Of a stretch of DNA of 64,000 nucleotides, positions 1-10,015 are shown piece by piece. Positions within the stretch are counted from its first letter, which is position 1; every line of letters begins with the position of its first letter. Source of the DNA: Incurvaria masculella (Eukaryota; Arthropoda; Insecta; Lepidoptera; Incurvariidae); assembly GCA_946894095.1 (NCBI GenBank), contig OX335652.1, positions 12,981,001 through 13,045,000 on the forward strand. Direction: 5' to 3'. The notes beneath the pieces are model-generated. The model searched no databases. It saw only the letters and a program-made list of their open reading frames with translations, and was not told where the DNA came from. The translations under genes were made by a program, and so were the position numbers.

Positions 1-820
1 ATTGAAAATTACCGTCCCATCTCTATTTTAAACACATTTAGCATACTTTTTGAAAAGATAGTACACGAGCAAACATACCCACTTCTCTCGAGCGGAATAC
101 ATACCTCCCAGCACGGATTTCTAAAGCTCAAATCTACAACCACCAACCTTGCCCAGTTTACTGACTCAGTTCTCAAAAGCATGGAAATGGGTGGACAAGT
201 TGATGCAGTTTACACCGATTTCGAAAAAGCTTTTGACCGTGTAGACCAGACCATTCTTATCGCGAAACTAGAACATCTGGGTATCCATGGTGACCTTTTG
301 AGATGGGTTAGATCATACCTAACAAATAGATCTCAGGCTGTGGTGGTAGGTGGTTATAGATCTCGACTTTGTTCAAATACCGTCCGGTGTCCCACAAGGG
401 TCACATTTGGGCCCTTTATTCTATAACGTTTACCTTCATGATATTTACAAATGTATATTGCATGCTGATCACCTTTTATATGCAGACGACAAAAAGATTT
501 TCCTCAAAATTAAAACGGTCGAAGATTGCTATAGAGTACAAGAGGACCTGGATAGATTAATGGAATATGACAATGCAAACAGAATCACGGCCAATATAGA
601 GAAATGTCAAATAATATCCTTCAGTCGATCCATCCAGCCCACTGTCTACAACTACACATTAAACAAAATGCCGATTCAACGCGTCGACACAATCCGAGAT
701 CTAGGAGTCATACTAGATAAAAAAATGCTTTTTACCGAACACATTGACAACATTGTAAACAAGGCCTACAGAAACCTCGGATTTGTCACGCGTGTTTGCA
801 AAATTTTGGTAAATAAATAA
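1..820 (+). pseudogene. Non-LTR retrotransposon reverse transcriptase fragment, frameshifted and cut at both ends
   Basis: The reading frame is open from the first base of the window, so the 5' part lies outside. Frame 1 shows typical LINE reverse transcriptase motifs: ENYRPIS near the start, an HGF motif around base 115, and motif A (DFEKAFDRVD) at 217-246. At about 350-375 the reading shifts to frame 2, which carries motif B (GVPQGSHLGPLFYN) and then the catalytic YADD box near 480. A thumb region follows (DLGVILDKKM), and the frame stops at 818-820 inside an AAATAAATAAA run where a family-A MITE begins. The frameshift and missing C-terminus make it inactive. The motif set fits the CR1/jockey group; the exact clade is uncertain. 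It should lie in an intron of gene 1 or upstream of it. Confidence 0.85.
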
Positions 821-1078
821 AGATGTTCTTACTTTATCATAGCGTAATCCACCTCCAAAGTTATTGTATAAAACGCGCGAAAAATTCGAACTTTCGGACC
901 TTATAACTTAGAAACCAAACACAATTTTACTTTTAAACACCAATGCCAATGGTCATCAGACATCTAGTTCGATCAAATAAAGCTATTTTGAGCAAAATTA
1001 TGGATCTCTGACAAGAAATATGGGCGTGATCTTCTTTCCCCTTTTGTATGGGGAGTTGAGCGGGATGGGCCACCTTAA
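821..1078 (-). mobile_element. Family A MITE, half copy (A1)
   Basis: This is the outer half of the 550-bp family A element described at 7202-7751, in reverse orientation. It ends in GGGATGGGCCACC next to TTAA (1075-1078). The inner half is missing, so the copy is truncated against the LINE fragment on its left. Confidence 0.8.
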
Positions 1079-1427
1079 GTTTTGAGTTTTAAGAGAAAGT
1101 TTGTGCCCACTCTTTGGACCCCCCCCCCCCCTACCAGTGTGATGAATTAAATGGACAGCTGCCATGCTTGAATAGCAAAGGTGCAGCACTTCTGCCCTTG
1201 AAATTGTTTTCAGACATATTTAATGTAATTTAAGCAGGACTGGATTTTGTTTAAATGTCAAGTTAAAGAAAGGTGCTTTGTTCATCTTTCTTAAATATTG
1301 TCCAAATTGAGCTCTATTGAACAATTTCTAAAATTCTTGATGAGAGTATCTTTAGGATCTTAGCTTACGTCGGTACAGTAACGTATCCGTGATGTGTCTG
1401 TTGTTTGCTCCCGCTGCCGGACCACAG
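1079..1427 (+). other. Intron of gene 1, no feature recognised
   Basis: Mostly AT-rich sequence with a run of ten or more C around 1121. Its last bases, a weak pyrimidine stretch followed by GGACCACAG, act as the acceptor for the exon at 1428. No repeat family seen elsewhere in the window was recognised here. Confidence 0.5.
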
Positions 1428-1522
1428 ACTCGCTCTCGATGCGAGCGTCGAGTGCGTTCGACTTCAGCGGCGACGGCTCTGTGTCGTATAGTGCGTACTC
1501 AATGCACTCGCACCCCGACCAG
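1428..1522 (+). CDS. Gene 1, internal coding exon (unidentified protein)
   Basis: A 95-nt GC-rich exon between an acceptor (GGACCACAG|AC) and a donor (GACCAG|GTTACT). The first two bases complete a codon begun in an exon outside the window, and the exon ends in phase 0. It encodes a serine-rich stretch that reads like real protein: SLSMRASSAFDFSGDGS is followed by a Ser/Tyr/His segment ending HSHPDQ. The other frames either contain a stop or give Arg/Thr-rich low-complexity sequence. The next exon (3106) starts in phase 0, so the two join cleanly. I do not recognise the family; the Ser-rich, charged composition suggests a disordered cytoplasmic or nuclear tail (inference). No transcript evidence was available. 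Confidence 0.72.
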
Positions 1523-1844
1523 GTTACTAACATATACTTAATGTGTGCGTCACGTCTACTGTGCTGATGCCTTATTTCCGAAGTGATGAAAAGCTTGTAC
1601 TAGATATATTTAAAAAAATCAACTTCCATGCAATAATATTCTATTCATTCCTTGTTATGATTCAGTTCAGGGATGTATTCAGTTATGTACATTTCGAAGA
1701 TTTAAAATAAGAAAAGAAGATTGGACAGGTTTCTATGGCCTCGTTTCTATTATATTACAGATCATTAGCCTGTCATTAATTTTTATTAAAAAGCCATCCA
1801 TGTCCAATTCCCCAAATAAAAGGTTTTTTTTTAATAAAAATTTA

Positions 1845-2560
1845 TGTATGTTGCCAGGTTAGCCAGGTAGAGACCTAGATATCTGACATTACTGGCTTGA
1901 GGTATCTGGAGACCGTTGAGGACGTGGACAGATTTGGTTTAATTTTCACGGATTCTCCACTTTTTCAGCCATTTTGCAATTTTGACTAAGTTATTTTGTA
2001 GCATATTTTAGGCAACTTTAGGAGGCGAGAACTGCGGTATCCTAAGCAAACATCCCAGCTTTGTGCTAGTCGTGGGAGGAAGATCGTAGGTGTACATAAG
2101 GTATTATGTGGGTCCTAGAACATTGCCCTGTGGTACTTCAGCTCGAATGATAATCAAATTAGTGGGTAAATCTCCATATATTACCATAAAGTGTTGGTTT
2201 TCAAGGTATGATAACAGGATAATCAAATAACGAAAAAAAATATTATTATATGCAATCAGTCTGTGGACTTGGTAAAATAGTTCCGTGCTTTTTCTAAATT
2301 ACAGTTTGGTGCTGGATTCCTTTTTTGTTAATAATTGGCAATCTGGCAAATATCAGCCAATATTGTTTTGGGTCATAAGGTTTTCTCCATTGTCTTTATA
2401 GCATTAGTTATTTCCTTCACAGTTGTACACTCAATCACAAAGTTCGTCACCTTAGTGGTCCATACTATATGTATATGAATATTATTGCCCAATTTCCTCT
2501 GTCATGTTCGAATTGAAACTTTTTTGAATACGAAAGCAAGAACTCCATCCTAATGTTTGT
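1845..2560 (-). pseudogene. Jockey-like LINE reverse transcriptase fragment
   Basis: Read on the minus strand, this stretch carries decayed jockey-type reverse transcriptase. Around 2150-2110 the motif B region reads AEVPQGNVLGPT followed by a stop. A Y-x-YDLPPTTS stretch follows. The catalytic FADD box is broken by an in-frame stop (F-A-stop-D) near 2040. Near 1945-1975 is KIAKWLKKWRIREN, the conserved helix before the thumb, then VRYLGLYL near 1875. Several stops and shifts make it dead. It lies antisense in the intron between the first two visible exons of gene 1. Confidence 0.75.
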
Positions 2561-3105
2561 GCCAGTAGAGCGTTTCATCACATTGTAAATAAGGCACCTG
2601 TCCAAAGATGTTTGTTTTTGTATTAGATTAGGTAATTATATGCATAGATACGCATTTGTTTTGCTTATTGGATCTCTGACCAGAAATCCTTCAGAACCCG
2701 ATATGGATATGATATGCGATACATCTCTGCAAAAAAAAACGGAAAATCATACTTCCATTATAATTTAACAATTAAGTTGCAGCCTCAATTTATTTTATTT
2801 TTTATCCACTATCCTCTTGAAAATCTATGCTTTGAACATAAAAGCCGTTTTTTCTTTAATTCAAACGTTCAAAAGTCACAACTTCATACATTTAAACGGA
2901 AATCTATGAAGTCGTGACTTCTGAATGGAATATATTGGAAAGCATATATTTGAGTAGGATAGTCAATAAAAAGTTCTGAGGCTGTGACGAAAATTATGAA
3001 GTTATGACGGAAGTACGATCGCACAGGGTGAGGGTTCTAAAAGGCTCGTTCCAGTCCAGCACTGCTCATTACTGGCACGGCGATTGAGTTGTCGAGTGGG
3101 CACAG
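2561..3105 (+). other. Intron of gene 1 leading to the acceptor at 3105
   Basis: AT-rich sequence without a recognised repeat up to about 3000. GC content then rises toward the exon. The acceptor used for the next exon is GAGTGGGCACAG ending at 3105; its pyrimidine tract is poor, which is the weakest point of the exon model. Confidence 0.45.
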
Positions 3106-3232
3106 GAGCTGCTCGGAAGGTCGCCGCGACGTGATCTCGACAGCAGCAACATGTCTCGGACTCGCTCGGCCGCGCGCGCCGTCTCGCCGCGCCCGCGCGA
3201 CTCCTCCATGGGCCGCCCACTCTCCCTGCCAG
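3106..3232 (+). CDS. Gene 1, internal coding exon and parent of the 147-bp array
   Basis: A 127-nt exon (42 codons plus one base) from GGGCACAG|GAGCTG to CTGCCAG|GTACAT. It starts in phase 0, matching the end of the exon at 1522, and ends in phase 1, matching the start of the exon at 5571. It encodes a basic, Ser/Pro-rich segment beginning ELLGRSPRRDLDSSN and ending SSMGRPLSLP. It is the first copy of a 14-copy tandem array. Here the coding frame is open, whereas copies 2-14 carry CTGTGA in place of CCGCGA, putting a stop in the same frame. That contrast is the best evidence that this copy is the functional parent. Function is unknown; many SP/RSP-like sites suggest a phosphorylated disordered tail (inference). 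Confidence 0.72.
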
Positions 3233-5119
3233 GTACATACTAACATAGATGATAGCTGCTCGGAAGGTCGCTGTGACGTGAGCTCGACAGCAGCAACATG
3301 TCTCGGACTCGCTCGGCCGCGCGCGCCGTCTCGCCGCGCCCGCGCGACTCCTCCATGGGCCGCCCACTCTCCCTGCCAGGTACATACTAACATAGATGAT
3401 AGCTGCTCGGAAGGTCGCTGTGACGTGAGCTCGACAGCAGCAACATGTCTCGGACTCGCTCGGCCGCGCGCGCCGTCTCGCCGCGCCCGCGCGACTCCTC
3501 CATGGGCCGCCCACTCTCCCTGCCAGGTACATACTAACATAGATGATAGCTGCTCGGAAGGTCGCTGTGACGTGAGCTCGACAGCAGCAACATGTCTCGG
3601 ACTCGCTCGGCCGCGCGCGCCGTCTCGCCGCGCCCGCGCGACTCCTCCATGGGCCGCCCACTCTCCCTGCCAGGTACATACTAACATAGATGATAGCTGC
3701 TCGGAAGGTCGCTGTGACGTGAGCTCGACAGCAGCAACATGTCTCGGACTCGCTCGGCCGCGCGCGCCGTCTCGCCGCGCCCGCGCGACTCCTCCATGGG
3801 CCGCCCACTCTCCCTGCCAGGTACATACTAACATAGATGATAGCTGCTCGGAAGGTCGCTGTGACGTGAGCTCGACAGCAGCAACATGTCTCGGACTCGC
3901 TCGGCCGCGCGCGCCGTCTCGCCGCGCCCGCGCGACTCCTCCATGGGCCGCCCACTCTCCCTGCCAGGTACATACTAACATAGATGATAGCTGCTCGGAA
4001 GGTCGCTGTGACGTGAGCTCGACAGCAGCAACATGTCTCGGACTCGCTCGGCCGCGCGCGCCGTCTCGCCGCGCCCGCGCGACTCCTCCATGGGCCGCCC
4101 ACTCTCCCTGCCAGGTACATACTAACATAGATGATAGCTGCTCGGAAGGTCGCTGTGACGTGAGCTCGACAGCAGCAACATGTCTCGGACTCGCTCGGCC
4201 GCGCGCGCCGTCTCGCCGCGCCCGCGCGACTCCTCCATGGGCCGCCCACTCTCCCTGCCAGGTACATACTAACATAGATGATAGCTGCTCGGAAGGTCGC
4301 TGTGACGTGAGCTCGACAGCAGCAACATGTCTCGGACTCGCTCGGCCGCGCGCGCCGTCTCGCCGCGCCCGCGCGACTCCTCCATGGGCCGCCCACTCTC
4401 CCTGCCAGGTACATACTAACATAGATGATAGCTGCTCGGAAGGTCGCTGTGACGTGAGCTCGACAGCAGCAACATGTCTCGGACTCGCTCGGCCGCGCGC
4501 GCCGTCTCGCCGCGCCCGCGCGACTCCTCCATGGGCCGCCCACTCTCCCTGCCAGGTACATACTAACATAGATGATAGCTGCTCGGAAGGTCGCTGTGAC
4601 GTGAGCTCGACAGCAGCAACATGTCTCGGACTCGCTCGGCCGCGCGCGCCGTCTCGCCGCGCCCGCGCGACTCCTCCATGGGCCGCCCACTCTCCCTGCC
4701 AGGTACATACTAACATAGATGATAGCTGCTCGGAAGGTCGCTGTGACGTGAGCTCGACAGCAGCAACATGTCTCGGACTCGCTCGGCCGCGCGCGCCGTC
4801 TCGCCGCGCCCGCGCGACTCCTCCATGGGCCGCCCACTCTCCCTGCCAGGTACATACTAACATAGATGATAGCTGCTCGGAAGGTCGCTGTGACGTGAGC
4901 TCGACAGCAGCAACATGTCTCGGACTCGCTCGGCCGCGCGCGCCGTCTCGCCGCGCCCACGCGACTCCTCCATGGGCCGCCCACTCTCCCTGCCAGGTAC
5001 ATACTAACATAGATGATAGCTGCTCGGAAGGTCGCTGTGACGTGAGCTCGACAGCAGCAACATGTCTCGGACTCGCTCGGCCGCGCGCGCCGTCTCGCCG
5101 CGCCCGCGCGACTCCTCCA
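3107..5119 (+). repeat. 147-bp tandem array: gene 1 exon plus donor plus 21 bp of intron, 14 copies
   Basis: The marker ATGTCTCGG recurs at 3151, 3298, 3445 and so on to 5062, exactly 147 bp apart, giving 14 copies; the last is cut short in its exon part at about 5119. Each unit holds 126 nt of the parental exon, the 5' splice site (CAG|GTACAT) and 21 bp of intron containing TACTAAC. Copies 2-14 are almost identical to each other (one differs at about 4959) and share three substitutions relative to copy 1. Because 147 is a multiple of three and stops are rare, about 700-codon open frames exist on both strands; these look like by-products, not genes. The array fills most of the intron between the last two exons of gene 1. 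Confidence 0.95.
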
Positions 5120-5153
5120 TTTAACGGTTTGCGTTCCCCCACTCCTCATATGA

Positions 5154-5511
5154 CAGAATGGCTCGTGGCTCACGGGTGGACTTGCCTTCCATCCCAGAGG
5201 TTTGGGTTCAAATCTCCCTCCCCTTCATGCACCACTTTCTTTCTCTTTCTCAGTTGAATAACTGTATTTCGTTATAAATCCATGTAAAACTGTAAGTGAC
5301 CTTCCTCTACTAGGTGGGCCGAGTTGGTACCGTCGCATTGGATGAAAAAATGGTCAAAGCGGCAATAAAAAATTGTCCTTGTTTTACATCCAGTTCAATG
5401 TGACCATGGTCATAAAGGGAAGGTCCTGGCATGGCACCTATTCGCTTCGGGAAGGGCTCATATGACAGTGGGTGTGGTATGAGCCATCCATGTCCAGTCA
5501 CATGGTTGCAA
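5154..5511 (+). mobile_element. SINE family D, tRNA-headed copy (D1)
   Basis: The copy starts with a tRNA-like head: box A near GTGGCTCACGGGTGG and box B GGTTTGGGTTCAAATC near 5201-5216. The family body follows, including GGTACCGTCGCATTGGATG, a CATCCAGTTCAATGTGACC segment and the terminal GCCATCCATGTCCAGTCAC. It is flanked by a direct repeat CTCATATGA (5145-5153 and 5512-5520), read as a target-site duplication. It inserted just past the 147-bp array in the last intron of gene 1. The head is not a functional tRNA gene. Confidence 0.85.
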
Positions 5512-5570
5512 CTCATATGAATCATGTGAATCAATATAAACAATAAAGTGTGCGATTGGACTGTGTGCAG

Positions 5571-5692
5571 GTGAGTCGCACGTTCGAAGTGTGCTGGGCA
5601 AGCGGGCGGCCGCTCCGGAGCGGCTGTCTCTCCTGGGCACCGGCCGCTGCCGCCCCGCTGACGACAGCGTCAGTCTCGTCGCGCACAAGTAG
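5571..5692 (+). CDS. Gene 1, terminal coding exon
   Basis: The acceptor is CTGTGTGCAG|GTGAG. The previous exon leaves one G, so the first codon is GGT, and the frame continues ESHVRSVLGKRAAAPERLS, then LLGTGRCRPADDSVSLVAHK, ending at TAG (5690-5692). Codons in this frame end mostly in G or C, as in a coding exon of a GC-rich insect gene, while the competing frame gives Cys/Trp-rich sequence. Phases of all three visible exons agree. Family not recognised. An alternative acceptor at 5575 gives the same frame five bases later but would need a phase-0 partner and follows an unfavourable GAG. Gene 1 and MXD face each other tail to tail. Confidence 0.7.
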
Positions 5693-6046
5693 ACCTCGCC
5701 CGATGAACTTAACCGGAGACTTTCATCATCGCACCCTGGAGCTGGTCTACGTTGTCTCGTGGTGAGTTTTGCACCTTCGACGATCGGGTATAAACTTACG
5801 GCTCTATGATTCAATTAACTATTCGACGATTGGCTGGACCTTCGTTTAACCTTTGCTGGTGTGTGTATCTTTGTTTGTTTCACCGTGATATTGTCAAAAC
5901 TTGATAGTTCACTTATTATTTCACTACTGATATTACAAAATCACATATTTATTGTCAGTCATCTCACTTTCTTGCAATAACACGGACTTATTTCAGTCAT
6001 ATTATAATTCCATGGGATGAGTGATATTGGTAAATAATAAACATCA
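5693..6046 (+). promoter_or_regulatory. Probable 3' UTR of gene 1 with AATAAA at 6036-6041
   Basis: GC content falls after the stop codon into AT-rich sequence without repeats. The first AATAAA on this strand is at 6036-6041, about 345 nt after the stop and just before a MITE. It is a plausible polyadenylation signal, but nothing shows that it is used. A GTGAGT at 5762 resembles a donor and could mark an alternative end. Confidence 0.4.
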
Positions 6047-6525
6047 ATATACACGGTGTTAAACAAGTTCGCGACATTCCCGAAAGGTGGTTATTTTGGG
6101 TCGCATACTGATTCCAAAAACGAAGGATTTTTCTTGTTTTTTGCTTGTTTTAAAATTTTCGATTTCTAATACTACTATGAAAACATAGTATTTCCTAATA
6201 GGAATGGCACTGCATTCATAAAAAGTTCTAAATTAGGACATTTTTTAAAATAAATGTGAAAATCTACATTCGGATCGACGCAATACAATTGGCGGCGGCG
6301 CGCAGTCAGCTGTGAGACAGCAAACGCGTGGCGCGTACACATGGAGTGCTTACACCATTCCAAAAGGAAATGGTCGCTAAGGTAAAAGTTTGGATTAAAT
6401 CTGCATTTTTTTTACTATTTTAGATTTAATTTTTAAATACCACAAAATGATCAGTATACGAAATAGTAAAATAATCGGTATTAAAATAGTAATGTCGCGA
6501 AAAAAATTAACACCGTGTATAATTT
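6047..6525. mobile_element. MITE with ACACGGTGTTAA terminal inverted repeats
   Basis: The left end reads TATACACGGTGTTAA and, a few bases in, TTCGCGACATT. The right end is the reverse complement of the same blocks (AATGTCGCGA ... TTAACACCGTGTATA). The flanking TA fits a TA target, as for Tc1/mariner-like MITEs. No coding capacity; single copy in this window. Confidence 0.75.
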
Positions 6526-6607
6526 ACCTTAGCCTGTATAAAAATGTACTTTTGGTTAATGTCCTTTTTTGTTATTTTTTTTCTACAAATTGTTTTATTA
6601 TAATATC

Positions 6608-6714
6608 ACTGAAATTGTTGAAATTGAGGGCCTGGAGGACTGGAGAAAAATTGGAGAGGCGTATGTCCACCAGTGGACGCAAACACGCTGACTGACTGAC
6701 TGACTGAAATTGTT
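6608..6714 (+). mobile_element. RTE-like LINE, 5'-truncated 3' stub
   Basis: About 84 bp encode what looks like the last residues of an RTE-type LINE protein (EDWRKIGEAYVHQWTQT-like reading), followed by a (GACT) repeat tail. The stub is bounded by ACTGAAATTGTT at 6608-6619 and 6703-6714, a 12-bp target-site duplication. This is a textbook case of a strongly 5'-truncated LINE insertion. Confidence 0.7.
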
Positions 6715-7201
6715 CCGTGATATTGCAGGAACTTGCCAACATTTACGGCTTCATCTTCAACACGGCTTTGACAATATCATGGTGATATTTAAGCCAATTA
6801 CGAAGTATTTCATATAGAAATTTGACAGTACAACAAATGTCATTTTACTTGATCGAGAGTGATTTATTGGAATTAAAAGGAAATAATTGAATGTTCCTCT
6901 AGTCACTAGTGTCTAGTGTTCTTAGTGATTTAGTCAGGGTCCATGTTAGTATATTAGGTTCGGTGCGCGTGAAATATTCTATCTATTCTAATGTTTTTTA
7001 GATTCATCTAAGAAGTATTATTTCATTATCATTGTACGTACGATCTCAGATAAGGCCCAATGATATTTTGTTTTGAGAAATATTTTGAACTGTTACATGA
7101 TTTCGTAAATATTTTTATCACATGTTAAATATTTTTTCCTAGGAAACTTGCCATTTCAAACAGCAAAGTGTTTCTTACTTTCTGTTTATAGGATACGTTT
7201 A
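6715..7201. other. Intergenic AT-rich sequence, nothing recognised
   Basis: No open frame of note and no similarity to the repeat families in this window. Confidence 0.5.
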
Positions 7202-7751
7202 TTAAGGTGGCCCATCCCGCTCAACTCCCCGTACAAACGGGGAAAGAAGATCACGCACATGTTACTTGTCAGAGATCCCAAATTTTGCTCAAAATAGCTT
7301 TATTTGATCGAACTAGATGTCTGATGACCGTTGGCATTGTAAAATTGTGTTGGGTTTCTAAGTTATAAGGTCCGAAAGTTCGGATTTTTCCCGCGTTTTA
7401 TACCATAACTTTGGAGGTAGATTACGCAATGATAAAGTAAGAATATCTTAAAAAGATTAGTCATCAGACATAGATTATTTAATCAAGATTTATAATCTAT
7501 TTGGTTTTTGTTAGAGATTTGACTACAGCGGTCGTGGTTTACTTTTAGCTATAAGTCGTTTTGCAATAAATTTTTTCGTAAATCTTACCAAATCATACAC
7601 TATGCACATTGTCTTTTTTGTGGACATGTTGCATCTTCCTCATCATGGAGCCTGTTATTTTCTTTGAAACAGAGAAGGTCCCAAAGCGCAACAGCACTGT
7701 TTTGTACCGTGCCCGCGATTGAGTTAGTCCCGCCGGGTTGGGCCACCTTAA
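7202..7751 (+). mobile_element. Family A MITE, complete copy (A2)
   Basis: A 550-bp element, TTAA to TTAA (7202-7205 and 7748-7751). Its ends are imperfect inverted repeats, GGTGGCCCATCCCGC on the left and GCCGGGTTGGGCCACC on the right. It has no protein-coding capacity. Internal landmarks are GGGGAAAGAAGATCACGC, TTATTTGATCGAACTAGATG and, near the far end, ACCGTGCCCGCGA. Eight copies lie in this window. The TTAA target recalls piggyBac elements, but the termini do not start with the usual piggyBac CCC, so the autonomous partner is unknown. Confidence 0.88.
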
Positions 7752-7834
7752 TCGTGCTTCGGACGAATATTCAGACTATTATTTAAATTTTCCAAATTTG
7801 AATATAAAACTTTAATGTAAATGTAGCTCTTTAG

Positions 7835-8130
7835 CCTGGTTCCAAATATATTCCACCCTTATAAGGTTTGTTTTAAACACCGCACACAAAGTAATGCACT
7901 TTGCGGCAATAATTAATTATAAATATAGAGATTGTAATAATTCCAAATGAAAACTATAGATGTTGCGGCCAAATTATTTTCAGAATTAAAATTCCATTCG
8001 AAGTTTTGTTTATGCAGTAATTTTTTTTTATAGCATCACCTAATAGTATACAATTTGTAATTGCTATTACAGGAAAACCAATGAACCTGAAATTCTGACA
8101 AATGATATGGCCTCAACATCTGTACCCATA
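7835..8130 (+). mobile_element. Old, divergent copy of family B MITE (B4)
   Basis: Blocks such as CACACAAAGTAATGCACTTT, GCATCACCTAATAGTATACA and AACCAATGAACCTGAAATTC align in order with family B (see 20483-20843), but with many substitutions and without clear ends. It is a decayed copy lying just after a family A insertion. Confidence 0.6.
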
Positions 8131-9670
8131 TTTAATATTTATAATAGACAGTCAAACTTAGTATGGACTGGACACATTTGAAACCACTTAAATTGATGTT
8201 AAAACGGCAGTGTTTCAACATCAATTCAAATTTAATCAGCTTATTATGACTATCAGTTTAATATCAATTCACATGTAATCAGCTATTCATGATATTCTGA
8301 ATTATTCGTTCTGAAGCTATTGCGCCCCATTATAACTATATGTATTTTTTCATTATTGTTGATATTGCAAATTTCCATGAAAATTTGGATTGTCAAATTT
8401 AGGATGTTTATTATTAATTGTATGAAGTGTATTCTTGCAATAATCGTGTGATACAAAGCGTAATTGCATCGCATCCCCAATCCTTTAAAACCTATAAATT
8501 ATTTAACTGAATTCATTTTAAAAAAATGGAAAAATAATAAATATTACAAAAATATCTAGAATCTGGTGTGGTACTGATACCCAACTAAACAAAAAATAAG
8601 GAACTCGTGTGAAAGTGGAAAACATTTGTAACTTTTCTGGCAGCTTATGAAATAATGATGTGATTCCATAATTTGTATGCCACATGTCATACTTTTTTTT
8701 TAGTAATTCTCTTTGATTTAAAAAAAAAATGTATTTTTTTTTTATAAACTGTCATTTATGACCCTGTATTTCTGAGATTATGGATATTTTGAATGCATAT
8801 ATTTTTTTAAAGTAGTCTCTCATTCATCAGTTATTAGAAAATCGCTGATAAAGTGCCCAGAGTGTAAGTAGTTATTTTACAATCATCACTTTTTTAAACA
8901 GCACATTTAAAAATAACTTAAAACTTCAATAACTCGGTTAAAAACCGTTTCACTGGGCCAAATTTGTTGGAAATTAGCTCTAGAATGACCCCTTAGAAGG
9001 AATATGTCGAACTTCCAATCACTCCGTGTAAGGATGAGGGTGGATGCAATTACGAGGATTTTGCAAAAAAAAAAACATTATATTCAAGAAAAACTTTTCT
9101 CTAATTTAATTAGTGCCTCCTTAAAAGTTCATAAATGCCACTATTAAAAATTACTCATATATATAAATATGTGCTCACTGAAAGTGCTGGCCACTTTCAA
9201 TTGACATTAGGTTATGATACCTGCAGGTATTTCATTGAACAAGTTGTTGATTGTTAACTTCTTCAGATACCTACTCAGTTCACATGCATATTATGTGATG
9301 TGCTTGTAATTACTATAAATAAATTATTATAGTCTGGTTAAGGTAGTCAAGCATGTACTGTTCAAAACTTTATGGGATTTAAAGAAGATCACCCATTTTT
9401 TTTTAAAGTATGTATTGTATATTGGTGTTTGTGTTTTGTTTGTAGCTTACCAATAATTCGAGCATTATTCGAAAACAAATTTATTTATATCTTCTCTATA
9501 TTATTGTCACTCTATTTGAGGTTGTTTGTGCATCGCAGGCAATATTTATAGAGTTTGAAGAATCCAGAATAACAGGTCACATCGAGTCTAATGGTTGTAA
9601 ACCTAAAAGGTATGCATTCCTATTGTCCTGAACAGAAATTACAATGGACAACTTGAGATCAGAGCCGGTA
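8131..9670. other. Intergenic AT-rich sequence, nothing recognised
   Basis: Long AT-rich stretch with poly-T and poly-A tracts (8693, 8710-8745, 9064). No coding frame above 65 codons and no match to the families named elsewhere. Confidence 0.5.
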
Positions 9671-9673
9671 GTC

Positions 9674-9995
9674 TCAGTTGTCACCTAAATTGGCGTTACG
9701 GCAAACCGATCGACTGGCGTTTTCAAATGTATGGAGAAATTGAAGAGCGCGCGCAGCGGGCGTTGAGCGAACTAACATTTGCGAGTTGACAGCTTACTCA
9801 ACGCTGCCGTAAATACGTCGACGTTGCCGTTTACGTCCTCTCCGCGTTTTCATACAAATCGGAAGTCCGCGTTTGACTTTGACAGCTTGAAGAAGTAAAA
9901 CCACAGAATATCTAGTAAAAACATGTATGGAGTTTGGAGAAAACGCCAGTCGATCGGTTTGCCGTAAACGCCAATTTAGGTGAGAACTCAGACTG
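9674..9995. mobile_element. Family F inverted-repeat MITE (F1)
   Basis: The ends are long inverted repeats: TTGTCACCTAAATTGGCGTT ... GGCAAACCGATCGACTGGCG on the left and the complement on the right, ending AATTTAGGTGAGAACTCAGAC. The interior has GTCGACGTTGCCGTTTACGTC-like sequence. This copy is followed 20 bp later by a second copy in the same orientation. Confidence 0.85.
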
Positions 9996-10015
9996 ACCAC
10001 TCTGTACCCGAAGTC

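Noticed and set aside
3002..5257. Three overlapping open frames of 701-723 codons on both strands
   Set aside because: They exist only because the 147-bp tandem unit is divisible by three and lacks stops in those frames. The perfect 49-residue periodicity shows no amino-acid conservation beyond the DNA.
5755..5775. GTGAGT near 5762 as evidence that gene 1 continues
   Set aside because: The phase-consistent frame has already stopped at 5692. A 3' UTR intron or alternative end remains possible but is unsupported.
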